Origin: Sipunculus nudus | Taxonomy: Eukaryota; Annelida; Sipuncula; Golfingiida; Sipunculidae | Reading direction: 5' to 3' | Assembly (NCBI GenBank): GCA_026874595.1 | Contig: CM049310.1 | Location: 54,501,058-54,565,057 of the forward strand | DNA: 64,000 nucleotides | Shown: positions 36,201 through 49,361 of the stretch, in pieces | Numbering within the stretch: the first letter of the stretch is position 1 | How the letters are laid out: every line of letters starts with the position of its first letter | Program-made: the position numbers and the translations under genes | Notes under the pieces: model-generated | Database searches by the model: none | Seen by the model: only the letters and a program-made list of their open reading frames with translations | What the model was told of the DNA's origin: nothing

Positions 36201-37442
36201 GTACCTGCAGCACACCCTGTCTTCACATATCCGAACTAAAAATGCTATCTAGTGAACAGATTGATCAGAACATTACCACAAGTCCAACCATGATGAATTG
36301 CCTTATGAAATTATTAACATATGTTGTTTTTGCCTTGAATTATCACTTTATGGATTAACATGCTTGCTAATATGAGATATTCACTATTCTTGTTGGCATG
36401 ACCCAAAAAATAAATAATTGAAATATGGTAATATATCAGATCATAGATCTAAATAAATAACATACTTTTTCGGAGTCAGGTTTTGAGATGAACCCTTTCA
36501 TTCATTAATTTTGCATCTTTTAGTTACAAATAGTAACCACCTTGGGAATCTGTTTTGAGGACTGCATTCTGTATCATAACTCCTGAATTATTTAGAAATA
36601 TACTGGGATTCCAGGCAAGTGTAGCAGATCTGTTATAACGCTGCATTGGGAAATAGGAAATGCAGTTGACCTGTTAGGTAGATCATAGTCACCGGAGAGC
36701 ATAGTCAGCAGACAAGACAGATGCCTGGAGGAGTGCATGTAGTGAGTTCAATGGTGAGCCCAGTAATACATCCACAAGAACAGTCAGAGCTACGGCTGGT
36801 ATGACACTTGTTGGCTGTAGCCTTACTTAATGGACAAATCAAACACAAATGAAGATGAATTATTTGTGTGGGTTCCTGATGGGCAAACATAGGGTAGGGG
36901 ATTAACAGGAGTTTGAGGAGGGACTTAATGGGCCCAAACAGGTATAATCACAGTGATGCTGCTGGTCCTCTTTACCAATAATTGGTACACCCAACTTGGT
37001 ACTCTTAAATATCTGTTTATGTCATTAGGGTGAATAGGTACTTAGATATGTGTCAACAGAACTCTTTAATTTTATCATCTCATCAGGTTTTTTCGCTGTG
37101 TTTGTATGGCTGTGTCAATAAAATTTACATGACTGCAGTGCTGTGGACTGCCAAAAGGATTTAAGAAATGGAGCAATGATGGTAAATTTGTATTAATGTG
37201 TTATTTTTCATGCTAACTTTTTCATGCTAATCCTTTTGCCCAGGTTTGATGCATCAGGTTCAAGAATTAATTAATAGATCTATAAATGTGCTGTGCATCA
37301 TAAATTTCCATTCAGGTCTTAATGCACATATTATATTTGAAATTAAATTGTGTCAATAACCATTTGTTTTTGGAAAGAAAATTAACCAAAGTCACACAAA
37401 ACATATTTTCTGTATGTTGTTTGTTCAATAAATGAAAAAGAT

Positions 37443-37608
37443 GGATTTTAATCTCGCCTAGGCGAGATTGCGATTGTGATCTCGTCTAGGCGAGTTTAAA
37501 ATCCGTCTAGCCGAGATCACAATTGCAATCTTGCCTAGGCGAGATCACAATCGCAATCTTGTCTAGGCAAATTTAAAATCCGCCTGGATTTCAATCTCGT
37601 CTCTGACA
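37443..37608 (-). mobile_element. Foldback arm, CCTAGGCGAG family, solitary
   Basis: Alternating palindromes CTCGCCTAGGCGAG, GATTGCGATTGTGATC and AAATCC, ending TTTCAATCTCGTCTCTGACA. It is the inverse of the left arm at 61249 (TGTCAGAGACGAGATTGAAA). No partner arm was recognised nearby. ATATATA follows the end. Confidence 0.8.
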
Positions 37609-40263
37609 TATATATAAGAAGCTGTCTTAATGAATACAGTTGATGGAAGGATACTCTTGTATTCTATGGAAAGAGCAGGGTACAGGCTCTTGTTTCTATA
37701 CTAAAAATAAACATTGAAAATATCTAGTAAAAATTGTAGACAATTTTATTTCAGTGTACCAGTTTCTAAAAAGAAATACAGAAAAATTCATGTTTATAAA
37801 CATATATATTTAAATTGCCCATGTATCAGTTCATACAGGTAAGAAAGGTCATATGGTTACAGTCAAGATCATACACACAATTACAATGTGAGCTGGTATT
37901 ATGAAGCCAAGATGGGGAGTGGGAAAATGAAACTCTGGCACACAGGTCACAGGAACAAGTTAAAATGCAGTGAATAATATGGATGCCTGAATGGTGTGCC
38001 CAAGCATCTTTAAGAACTGCCTTAATATCCTCTTTGTATGAAGCTTTGAGAATTCTCATATTATCCACATTTTGAAGGAATAATGGAGAATAGTTCATTC
38101 CTTTGAGAAAAGAGATCACCAGTTCAGGTTTCTTTACATGTAAATGAAAAAAGTCTACATCTTTCAGGTGAGAGAATAAAGTGAGAAAAGGACAAGTACA
38201 CTATAGGTGGTTAATTCCACTAATGGATACATTTAGGAAAGTGGTGTTTTAGGACATCGGCAGGAACTTCAGGAAGTGAAATCCATTTCTCAATTAAGTT
38301 CCATTGTCTATGCAAGTTCTCATTTAAGCTCTAAATGCTCTATCTCACATGCTGTAATTAATTGAGAGATCCACAATTGTTAGAGTATTAGTTTTCTTTG
38401 GGAAACTTTTGAGTTGGAAATCATATTCTTAGGGTTAAAGTGAAATAAATGCCTTAAGCAAAAAATGTAATGTTTTCAGATTTCCCTTGTGAACTATATT
38501 CAGTAGTCCCAGTACTGTATATCATAATAATCATATTGATAATGTTAAACAATATAATGAAGACCCTAATGTATTATATTGCTTCAGAGATGTTTCATTA
38601 AAACTTGACTTTTAGGAAATCTTGTCAAATAATTTTTAAACAAATTACGAAACTCAAGAAAAGTATGTTGACACTCAATCAGTTATACCTCATCTTGTTT
38701 TAAGATTTAAAAGGATGATTTTAAAACTTATTACCACAATAGATGGGTCATTTTCAGGATCTTCTCCACGAGTAAGTGGTCCAAATACTCTGCATACTTT
38801 TCATAAATAATGCACAGAAGTATTTTGTTCTTATTTTACCAGAATTAAAATGTTATTGCAATACTTGACAATGGGTTCTGATAGTAGATGGTCATGGTTA
38901 AAATAAGTTTGACAAAAATTGTGTAAATCCTTGTAAATTGAAGAAAGTAAATATCAGGGCTACCTCCATCCAAGGGAAAAGCAGACTTCTGAGTTAAAGT
39001 GGAAGTGTGGCCAAGCCCATGAAAAATCAATAATTCTCACTGCAGTTTTGTTACTGATAAATCCAGTGGCATCGTAACCTTTTAAACCACCAGCCATTAA
39101 AAATAAATAAGGTTTGTGTGAATGCTTCTGGGGTTTAAAAATTGTTTTTTAAAGAGCGATTCCGCTGGACTTTGTGTACTCCAGGACACAGCAGTTTGCT
39201 TTTGACGCCTGTGAAGTATTTACCATATAAGCAGTTTTAATAAAGAAAGATGTTAGGTTGTTATAAAATACAGTCAAACATGGCTTTTCAAAATTCAAAT
39301 GACATTGGGATTCACAAAGCAAAGCACATTCGCTAATTCCAGCTAACACTGTAACAGTGTCCATGATAATAACTTTTGAATTCAAAGACATCTATGAGCA
39401 CAAAGTTAATATTTCTAAAAAAGTTTTTTTTAGCATTTTCTGGTTATCACATTTTAAAAGTTTCTGAAAGCAAACTTCATGTTACCATACAAACCATCAA
39501 AAGAAGTGATTTTATCAATTTATTTTTCGAGTTGAAAATAGACACTACTTTATATTAAAGTACAAGGTTTTTGAATCTCAGACTTCGGGGCTTCAAGTAG
39601 AATCCCCTCCTTCAACACACTGTTTTTTAATATAATATTCTGTTCTTGTTTATACTTAAAAGATTTGTAGGTAATATAATTTTCCCAGGTCAGGGTTTTT
39701 GAAAAATCACAATGATAACACATCTTGGAGAGTGTTTGAGGTTTCATCGTTGCAGGTCTTCAATACACGTATATTGAATAAGCTGCTATTAGTAGAGGCC
39801 TCCTCTGCCAGACGAAGAATTAGTCAAAAAGTCATTTGGGATAAATACGGTAATGAAACAGGATTAAACCAGGGACCTCTGGGCAGTTGCCTTGATTCTG
39901 GCAGCCCAGCAGCTCTGGCTCTGACCCTTGTTTAGATGAGCTGAGTACTGGCAGGAGGGGTTTACATGGGAGTTATTGTCTTTTGTCGCCCCAGTTATAT
40001 CTCTCAGGAATCCGCACACAGCCCCCAGACATGAACAGTATTGATCTTGGTAGTCACACAATGATTTTTATGGAAGTCCTACTATTTTTGTCCATGTAAG
40101 AACCTTTGAATTTTACCCAGGTTTCCTTGGAATGCAGTATGTCATCTTCAGCTGATAGAAACATCAGCTTCAATCATGATAGAAACCTTTGATAAGTAAA
40201 AAATTATGAGAAATTTCAAATTTCTTAATTTTATGACTGCTAGTATTCTTTTTTGCATATATA

Positions 40264-40930
40264 TGTCTAGGGAAGAATGAGAATCTGGGAAGATCCAGAA
40301 TCTTCACGGGAAGAAAGGGAATAATTTCATACTGTCACTTGATTCTCATTTTTCCTGGGACAGTTGATAATTCTGGTTTTTCCCGAGAAGAATTGGAATT
40401 CTCATTTTTGCCAGCTTCTTATTCTCTAACAACTTGAACCTGTCCTAGCTATTATTATAATAATGATACAAAAAAAAGGAACTTGTTATATTTAAAACTC
40501 TTATCTCAACTTGCAGTTGTAAGCTTCATATTTTATTCACATAATTCCATTTTAAGTGAGTGTATTTTTATTTTTTTTAACTACTTAAACAGTTCAGAAT
40601 TAATGTTAAAAGAAAGACAATCTAAGTTACTTTTTGAAAAAGAAGTAAGATAAACATAAAAAAAATTGAAAAAAATTTAAAGAGTTTTAGGTTGCCATAA
40701 ACGATTCCTGTTCTTCCCAGGATAAAAGGGAATTCTCATTTTTCCTAGGTTTGAATTTCAAAACTGAATTCCAGTCTTCCTCAGGAAAAGTGAGAATTCC
40801 CATTTTTCATGAGAAAAACAGGAATCAGTATATACCATCTCTTGATTCTCATTTTTCCCAGGATCAATGAGAATTCTCATTTTCCTTGGAAGATTCTGGA
40901 TCTTCCCATATTCTCATTCTTCCCTCGACA
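40264..40930. mobile_element. Foldback element, GGGAAGAATGAGAA family
   Basis: Left end TGTCTAGGGAAGAATGAGAA (then GATCCAGAATCTTC). The right end is inverted: GAAGATTCTGGATCTTCCCA, ending TTCTCATTCTTCCCTCGACA. Both arms are made of repeated GAATTCTCATTTTTCC/GGAAAAATGAGAATTC-like palindromes. TATATA lies on both sides, and only 10 bp separate it from the next foldback element at 40941. No ORF. Confidence 0.82.
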
Positions 40931-40940
40931 TATATATATA

Positions 40941-42946
40941 TGTCAAGGCCCAGATTGCGATCTGGACGGATCTTAGATCTGTCCAGCCCAAATTGCGATC
41001 GCAGTTCAGGCCGGCCCAAACTGCGATCGCAATCCAGGCTGGCCAGATCTTAGATCCGTCCAGCCTAGATTGCGATCGCAGTTTAGTCCGGCCCAGACTG
41101 CGATCCTGTCTTTCTTGCTTCAGGATCGCAATCTGGACTGGACAGATCTAAGATCTGTCCAGTCAAGACTGCGATCCTAAACTTGACCAGCCCATATTGC
41201 GATCCATGCGATCCAAGTGTTTCAGCTTGTTAATTTATAGTTATTTTAAAATTTAAAAAAGAAATAATATATGTCAAAATGTTAAAATTTTACTCAGACA
41301 AGTACTGATTAAATATGTCAATATGTTTCACTAATAATATTAAGACTCGTGGCTGTATCAGCTGTCACAAGACTATGTAAATAATCAAAATCTGTATTGC
41401 TGGTTCCTCAATTTATGTTAATAAAATTAAACTTGCCCATCTCTAGTTTTCTCCTTGTACAATTTATAGGGTGTTCTTATGCTTGAGTTATTTTTTATTC
41501 TTATAATGGTTTCATAGCTGAGATTGCTTTTAATTTTTTTTTTACATTTTTTTAAATAAAAATATTTAAATATGATAAAAAAATCAGATCTTAGACAAGT
41601 TCTCTTTATGATTTCTGTAATGTTGATAATTGTCATAAGACTTTTGCTATGTGCTTAGATTGATGTGAAAGTAGTCCAAAGTGAATATAATAGTTTTATG
41701 TTCAAATATAAATTAAAGCCATAAAACCAGGTACTTATGATCATTATGATCATACTTATGATCAATTTGTGAAATTAGTAAATTCTGGATTCTCAAGAAC
41801 TTTGTTTTGCTGAAACTTAATGAATACCAGACATGATAAGAATACTTTGCAAATATATTTGAATGCGAATATGAATATATGTACTCCATAATTTCATGCA
41901 TAAAAATAGGAATAAAGGTATAAATGAAAGTACTTGAATACAAATGCAAATACTTTCAAAATGTAATCATGAATGTATTCATGAATATATTCTATAATAT
42001 TATTTTAATAATCATTTATTTCGATTATATTATTAAAAGATCTTTTCATATAATGCTGTTATTATTTTAAATTTAAATTATATTTGACACAATATTTGTT
42101 TTTAATTTATAATAAATAGTTATATTATTTAAGTTTTATTCTTGGGTAGGAATAACCAGTAATTATTAAATAAAAGTTCTCATTTGTAAAAATCAGAATT
42201 ACCATGACTGATAATGGACAGGTTTTTTTTCCAATAATTCTACTGCAGTGTAGATAAGTTATATGGCCAAGCAAAATGTATGTGAAAACAGCACACCATT
42301 TCCAACTGTATATAATATAAATGACATCAATCCTCTTCCCTGTCTCCAAGGATATTATCATAATCTGACATAAATTGAGTTAAACACCATCAGCTCATAA
42401 TACAGCTTATATTACCACACAAGACCTGCACTTGCCTACCTCCTCTTCCAAATCATATTTTGTGAGCATATAAAACCCATGGGTTCCTTGTTACATTTTT
42501 TCAACAACCATGCAATACTAAATAAGTTTTTGAAACATCCCATGTTTCACTCCTGTGATATGAAGGAGTGAAAATTGTCTTTCTGTATTATAATTGTATT
42601 TATTATGGGAAAATGGTACAATGCAATACAAAATGAGTTGGTAAAACAACCAATGTTTCACTAATGAGATTGTAAAAGCATGGATCGCAATATGGGCTGG
42701 TCAAGTTTAGGATCGCAATCTCGGCTGGATTGATCTTAGATCTGTCCAGACCAGATTGCAATCCTGAAGCAAGAAAGACAGGATCGCAGTCTGGGCCGGA
42801 CTAAACTGCGATCGCAATCTAGGCTGGACGGATCTAAGATCTGGCCAGCCTGGATTGCGATCGCAGTTTGGGCCGGCCTGAACTGCGATCGCAATTTGGG
42901 CTGGCCAGATCTAAGATCCGTCCAGATCGCGATCTGGGCCTTGACA
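40941..42946. mobile_element. Foldback element with 269-bp arms, GATCGCAATC family
   Basis: The left arm 40941-41209 starts TGTCAAGGCCCAGATTGCGA. The right arm 42678-42946 is its inverted counterpart, ending GATCTGGGCCTTGACA. Both arms are 269 bp. Each arm is a chain of small palindromes (TTGCGATCGCAA, GATCTTAGATC/GGATCTAAGATCC, GGCCGGCC) of far higher G+C than the 1.47-kb AT-rich middle, which has no convincing ORF. The right flank reads TATGTCTATATATA, the left flank is a TA run, so the target duplication cannot be sized here. Confidence 0.9.
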
Positions 42947-43649
42947 TATGTCTATATATATTTGTACACTTTTTAAGACTTCCTGACTTATAAACTTTTT
43001 TCATAAGAGAGAAAATGGTCTTATCTCAGTATTGTATAAAACCTCTTTATTTCAGGACTGTATTTTTGTCAAAATTGCCCAAATAATGGTCCACAGTTTT
43101 AGATATATTTTTCATCCAGCATAAATTTGTTAAATAAAATTATGTTAACTTAAACAGGGTCTCATCTGCTGTCTTGAACCACTTCTCTCTGCATCAATTT
43201 ATTGGTTTCATGACCTTTTTTCCTCATTTACCAGAGGTTTTTCATCTCCCTTTTCAGGAGTTAATAATTTGCACTAGATATACTTAAATATGTATAAAAA
43301 ATGATCTTATGACCTTAAAAACAGATCAGTTGACTTTTGGTTTAGGTCAGGCACTAGAATTTCAAAAAGAGGTTACTATTTTTCTAGAAGGTCATAATTT
43401 ATGAAAACGCATCTTTGACTGTGTTTTGGTTTCATCAAGACAAACTTGGTCAGGTTCTTAAATTTGTGAAAAATCTTAAAATTTGCTGGTTGATTAGAAA
43501 CAACTGTATTTAAAAAAAAACAGAATTTATAGGATGGGTCCTTTACCTGTTGATGGTACTTTTTATCAGATATGGCTTAAAGGTAAAATTATAAAAGTTA
43601 ACCATGCAATAAGAATGATATATTGTTATGATGCCTTTGGGTGATACAT

Positions 43650-43890
43650 GTTAAGCCTGCTGCCATGGCAATTTTGCTGTGTTTATTATCTGCAACCAGT
43701 TGCAGACTGTCGGCGATCTTCTGCTACTGCTTGTGGTAAACAATCGGGGACCTGTGGAATTTTTGATCTTCTGATATATTTTAAACTCACCGCCCACTGG
43801 TAATTTTGCTGCGTTAATTATCTGCAACCAGTCACAGACAGTTGGTGATCATCTGCAACTGCTTGTGACTGACAATAGGCAAAATGTCGC
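43650..43890. repeat. Diverged direct duplication, TCTGCAACCAGT motif
   Basis: AATTTTGCTGTGTTTATTAT...TCTGCAACCAGTTGCAGAC...GGCGATCTTCTG at about 43669 is repeated about 131 bp later as AATTTTGCTGCGTTAATTAT...TCTGCAACCAGTCACAGAC...GGTGATCATCTG. TCTGCAACCAGTTGCAGA is itself palindromic. Related CAACCAGTTGCAGA lies near 44144. Family unknown. Confidence 0.6.
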
Positions 43891-46800
43891 AGACTCAAGT
43901 TCATGAAGTTCCTTCATTGTTTATTTTGGAGACAATAATTTTTGACAAGACAAACTGGTAGAACTAGTTGGAGATTCTGTCACCTGACAAAACTAGTTAG
44001 ATGATATTCAGTCCCAAATTGCATCACAAGCAATCACAGATGCCTGCGACAGTCACCAAGGATTGCAAGTGAATCGCAAGTTTTCGGACATGCCAGGGTT
44101 TGCAAGTCCCCCCCACCAGCGATTCATGTGCAATTATAATCAGCAACCAGTTGCAGATCTCTTGAGATTCTTGTCACATTGCATCACGTCGAAGCAAAAT
44201 CACCAGTTGGCTGCAGGCTTTATATGCCTGGTATTACAAATGATTAAGAAACTATAACCTGTCATCAGGACCTTTGACAAAATTATAAGATCCAGTTCCC
44301 TGGAATTCTCATTATGTCTTTGATTCAGCCTGAAGCTCATTAGTCCCAATTTCTCAACCACTCCTGTTGCTTGACTAAAATTCAGAAATATTTCTGGAGC
44401 ATTGACACTTTGCTGATGACCATTGTCTATGAGAGGAAAAGAATAGTCCTGTATTGATAGACTTCCTGAGAATTCAGTTATTAGATGAAGTTTTATTGTA
44501 TGAGAAATTTACAGAAGATGTTCCACACAAAGAACAAAAGGTCAGATGCCAGTCTTGTCATGAGAAAATGTAAAAGACCCTGCATTAATGTTCTTCATTT
44601 ACAAATAAGCATAAAAACGTTGGTTAAATTACCCAGAATGCCAGACTAGTGATCATTTGTAATGATGATGAGTAAGATAAAAAAAAATTTATACCTGTAC
44701 ATTTTTATGGTACAATAAATTTCATACCATGGCCATGTTGTCAATACTTAACAGTAGAAGAAGTACATTAACTTAAGTCTTAGTTTTAATAATCCCTCAA
44801 ACAATGAAGAGATTGTATTGGCATTTGGCTGCATCTTATTCATTATAAGTGAAATTGCTATTGTCTGAAACATGAAAAATGCTTTTCTTTCTGCCAATCT
44901 GGGGCTACCAATTCTCATTTGATTAGAAAGGTTAGAAAGATTAGAAAGAAATAAAGATGCATGTTGTGTAAGGTTTTACGGTTGTGTGTCTACTACTTGT
45001 GTAGAAATATTGGACTCCAAGTACGAAGTGTCCTTGAATCACCACACAGTGGAATAAATTATATTAATTTAATCTGTTAGGTAAAATCTTTAAATCCGCT
45101 CAGAGATTTGCTGAATTAAAGACTGCCTTGACTTGGTATTGAAGTTTTGCCAGTCTAAAAAAAAGTATAAAATGTTTCAAGAAAAAAAGAATGAATTGAG
45201 CAGTCTCTACCATTTGTACTATATGTGATGCTTTTGAACAGCCTTCAGGTATATCGTCTTCAGTTATGTGGAAATTTAGTTATAGCACACACGACTTTAG
45301 TATTTTGTTTCCAGTGAGAACAATACTCCATTGTTCTTGCCAAGTGCCTGAACATTTGAAATATATTTATGTAAACAGCCAGAAATTGCCAGCTTAAAGA
45401 TAATTTGGGCATAAAAACTAGAGAAAAGTATTAACACCTGAAAAGTAATAAAAATTAGCCTTTCTTTAAAATATATTTAAAAAATATAGGGTGGCAACAC
45501 AGGTAATACAAAGACAAGTTGATAGAAAGTTGTGAAAAATCTGTGAAACATGTGAATTTAAAAAAATAGAATGCAAGAAATAATATGTTATTGTTCGATT
45601 TTCTTTTAGAGAAAGAAACATCAACACTATGTCCAGGTTAATATGTTTTTTTCATGTAAAATCCAACTTGGGCAATGCTAGTTTAAGCACTCCTGTTTAT
45701 AAAAGTCAGGTCCATGGAAGACTCCAGAGAAAATCAGGCTTGTACCAAATTTGCAGTCTTGTTGAATAACAAGTGGTTTTAATTTAGTAGATTTGTGTTA
45801 GCAGACACCTTCATCTTTTAAAGGGTTTTGTAACTTGGTCTAGTTCTGCTGTTCCTTTGAAATTGGATCCTTACACAATGACTTGGAAAATGGAATTAAG
45901 TTTTCAAGTCTTGGGCTTAAATAACTCACTTTTCTATTAATATAGAAGGAACTAGTTTTCAGAAATTTCAGAGTAGAAATTCATCAAACTGAAAAAATAA
46001 AACTGTATTTTATGAAAACAAAAATTTACTTGCATGGAATTGGTATGCTTTTAGAAAGAGAGCACAATGTACAAATTTATTATTAAATAAGGTCTTTTAT
46101 CCCCGATCAGGTTTCCATTTATTGGACTAAGTATCACTGTGATTGATAAATCTATTGAATCATGGTTAATTTAGAACAGAACATCTGCAGTTTCAGTAAT
46201 GAAGCAGCCGTGCCAGGAGGTGGAAGGGCCTCTAATGTGTAACCAGCATGTAATATTGGCAGGGGCAAGACAATGACCTGCCACACTTTGTCAGGGAAAA
46301 TTATTGTGGCCTTTTCTTTTTACAGCAGGATAACCTAAATAGGATAATGAAAAGCCAACATGCAGTTCCTCCTGTTTGTTTGCAAGGCTAGTTTACTGGC
46401 AGCCTCAATAAGCAATTTCATCTAGTCTTAAATGGTTTCCAAAAGCAAATTGCTATTCTCTGTAAGGTATCTGCTTTAATGAGCTTACAGCCTAAATTGC
46501 TAAAAAAGAATTGGAGGTTATCATGTAAAGCATTTCATATACCTCTGATGGTTTGCCAAGATGAATGTTGAATTATTCATATGCTGCAAAAAGTATATTT
46601 GTCATTTTCTTCTGGAAACTTGAAGGAACCTTTGAAGTTTGTTCTGGGTGAATTTAGGCCAGAGGGAACTTATTTCTGCATATTACATACTAAAGATCCT
46701 TATTCATTTTCTAAACAATACCGAACTGTTTTGACATGACTCCTCAGATGTCAGTCTCTGAAGCCCTCAAGTTATAAATTGTAGAATCTGGTTACCAATT

Positions 46801-47262
46801 CATCTACATCTTCAATGTAACTTAGTCATCCTGATTTGGGTGTTATTTTGCTTAATCACAGTATCACCAATTAAAATATTACACATCTTTGCATGTCTCT
46901 GATGTGCATTATGTGGCTATAAACTTTTAGTTCTCTACATTGTAGGCCTGAAGTGTAATTTACAACAGAGTGTTATTAGTTTATTCAAATATTAAAACAT
47001 TGGTGCTGACAACATGAAAGAACACAACAGATGAATCTTCCACTGCGTCTGAGCACCAACACCAGTGGGTCACTTAAAAGTTTTAAGTGCTGAAAACCAA
47101 ATAATATATTTCATTTTTTACAGCTAACAGATATGTATCAGTAAGGTAATACAATGTCTTTTTGGAATTTACTAGGCCTTTGAAGTTGTTATTTACTGTA
47201 GGGTTGTTTAAACACACAGCTGGTTTGCTGAGACTAATGGGTGATTGCTCTTGTGTCTGCAG

Positions 47263-47352
47263 ACTTCCTGAAGGTTTTACACAGCTGCGAAACTTGACCC
47301 ACCTGGCATTGAATGATGTATCGCTTTGTCGTCTGGCCCCGGACATTGGCAG
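47263..47352 (+). CDS. Scribble, coding exon 4 (residues 120-150)
   Basis: One base completes Lys120, then LPEGFTQLRNLTHLALNDVS LCRLAPDIG and two bases of Ser150 (phase 2). It matches human LPDGFTQLRSLAHLALNDVSLQALPGDVG almost position by position; this is LRR 5 into LRR 6. The acceptor is TCTGCAG|ACTTCC and the donor GGCAG|GTGAGT. LCRLAPDIG carries Ala where the LRR consensus usually has Leu-Pro, a small lineage difference. Confidence 0.95.
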
Positions 47353-47877
47353 GTGAGTTAATATTATAAAACATAATATACAGGAGTTTATATAGTTTGT
47401 AAATTCTGGGTTTCCTGTAGGCACAAAGGAGATGGTTTTACATGTTTGAAACCAGATCTTTTGCAGCATTTTGTGCCTAGTGCCTATTTTGATATCAAAC
47501 CCTGTTAAAGGACAAGGCAGTGTGGTACATGACTAAATGAGGTTAAAAAAGTGATGTTGGTAGGAAAGTTGTGATCATTAGAGCCTATTAATAGCAGTTA
47601 TGGGGCTGTGTGGGCGGTAACACCTCCTGCTGTCAACTTCAACAGGACAGCATGCCTTCTGAGGACAGAAGAAATGCTGCAAACACACCCTACACAGTCA
47701 CAGCTTGTTTGCTGTTACCTTCAATGTCCTAACAAGTTGGGGTCAACAGGTATACCAGATATGAGATGGGCACTTTGCTGTTGATGAAGGACTAAAGCTA
47801 AATAAACCAAAAATAAAATATTAACCCCAGTTAAATCCACCTAAATGGTTGATGAGCAGAAATTTCTATTTATTGTA

Positions 47878-49361
47878 TCGCCAGACATAGTCTGGAGATA
47901 CTATGGTTGAGGCACGGTTGCGCCGCCGCCGCAGAGATTTCTTTTGGACACAATAACTAAAAAAATATTTCAAGGATCTTTTTCAAACTTGACACATTTA
48001 TAGATATAGGTGAGAGGACGAAGCCTATTTAAAATGGGGTCATGACCTCAACTAGGAGAGTGACCTTGACCTTGAATAGATCCATTTTTGGGGAAAATCA
48101 CACAAATTCTTAAATATCTCAAGAAATCTTTCATGGATTTATCCAAAAATCAAGTTGGACAAAGATCTTGGATAGTGATGTCATGTACCGGAAACTGGTG
48201 GTGCCACCTAGTATCCTTTTCTTGTTTTTGTGCCGTTTAATACCCCCATCATTGCCACTTGACAGTACTTTTAGCATCACAAGTCAAAAACTGGTTGACA
48301 GATTTCTTTAATATTATGCATATTCATAGGTATGGGTTATGGGATGATGTATATTAAAATTGGGGTCATGACCTTTCCTTTGAGAGTGGCTTTGACCTTG
48401 AATATTACCATAAATGGTGAAAATCACATAAAATCATGAATATCTTAAAAAAGGATGTATGGATTGGTCCAAAAATCAAGTTGACCGAAGATCTTGGATA
48501 GTTTTGTCTTTTGCAGAAGATAGGTGGCGCCACCTGTTGTCTTTTTCTTGTTTTTTGCGCCTTTGAATACCCCATCATTGCCACTTGACAGTATATACTG
48601 TGAGCATTATAAGTCAAACAGTAATGGACAGATTTCTTTCATGTTATGCATGTATATAGATATGGTTTATGGAATGAGGTATATTTAATTTTAAATTTAA
48701 TTTTAAAATTTAATTTAATTTAAATTATTTTTTTAAATTTAATTTTTTTTTTCAAATGTTGGATATTTTGGAATGCAGTTTATTGATTTGGGGTCATGAC
48801 CGTGACTATGAGAGTGACCTTGACCTTGAATATTCCCATATTTGGTGAAAAACATAAAATCATGAATATCTTAAAAAGGGCCACTTGACAGCACTGTGAG
48901 CATTATAAGTCAAAAACCCTTTGATCAATTGTCCTTCCCGATCCAAAATATTCCTATGCATGTATATAGATATGGTTTATGGAATGAGGTATATTTAATT
49001 TTAAATTTAATTTTAAAATTTAATTTAATTTAAATTATTTTTTTAAATTTAATTTTTTTTTTTTCAAATGTTGGATATTTTGGAATGCAGTTTATTGATT
49101 TGGGGTCATGACCGTGACTATGAGAGTGACCTTGACCTTGAATATTCCCATATTTGGTGAAAAACATAAAATCATGAATATCTTAAAAAGGGCCACTTGA
49201 CAGCACTGTGAGCATTATAAGTCAAAAACCCTTTGATCAATTGTCCTTCCCAATCCAAAATATTCCTATATTTTGTACAAATGTTTCTCACATTCATTGC
49301 TAAAATACAAATACATCACATTATATCAACAAAATACCACAAAACCTCATTTGTCTGGCGA
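47878..49361. mobile_element. Repeat element with TCGCCAGACA ends and internal duplications
   Basis: Starts TCGCCAGACATAGTCTGGAG and ends with the inverse TTTGTCTGGCGA, so short terminal inverted repeats (about 10 bp). The interior is three to four diverged copies of a 300-340-bp unit (GGGGTCATGACC, GAGAGTGACCTTGACCTTGA, ATCTTAAAAAAGG, GGTGGCGCCACCT). The last unit was duplicated again very recently. No transposase ORF; no clear target duplication. Probably a non-autonomous DNA element; class unknown. Confidence 0.6.
48651..49268. repeat. Recent 310-bp tandem duplication
   Basis: TGTATATAGATATGGTTTAT at 48651 recurs at 48961, and the two 310-bp units are almost identical, including a long TTAAATTTAATTTT low-complexity run. 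The few differences include CCCGATCC versus CCCAATCC and T-run length. Confidence 0.9.

Larger units (their letters stand above)
30309..47262 (+). other. scribble intron 3 (17 kb)
   Basis: GTAAGT...TGTCTGCAG, phase 2. It carries a candidate hAT relic, a MITE, a 27-bp minisatellite, three foldback elements or arms and a duplicated 131-bp-spaced motif, all listed. Stretches 33276-37442, 37609-40263, 42947-43649 and 43891-47262 show no gene or repeat boundary that I recognise. Confidence 0.9.

Noticed and set aside
43063-44260. Complete mobile element around the TCTGCAACCAGT repeats
   Set aside because: Duplicated motifs are real, but no matching termini or target duplication could be found.
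47162-47356. 64-codon single-exon ORF containing LPEGFTQLRN
   Set aside because: Only 47263-47352 is scribble exon 4; the upstream part is intron read through the acceptor.
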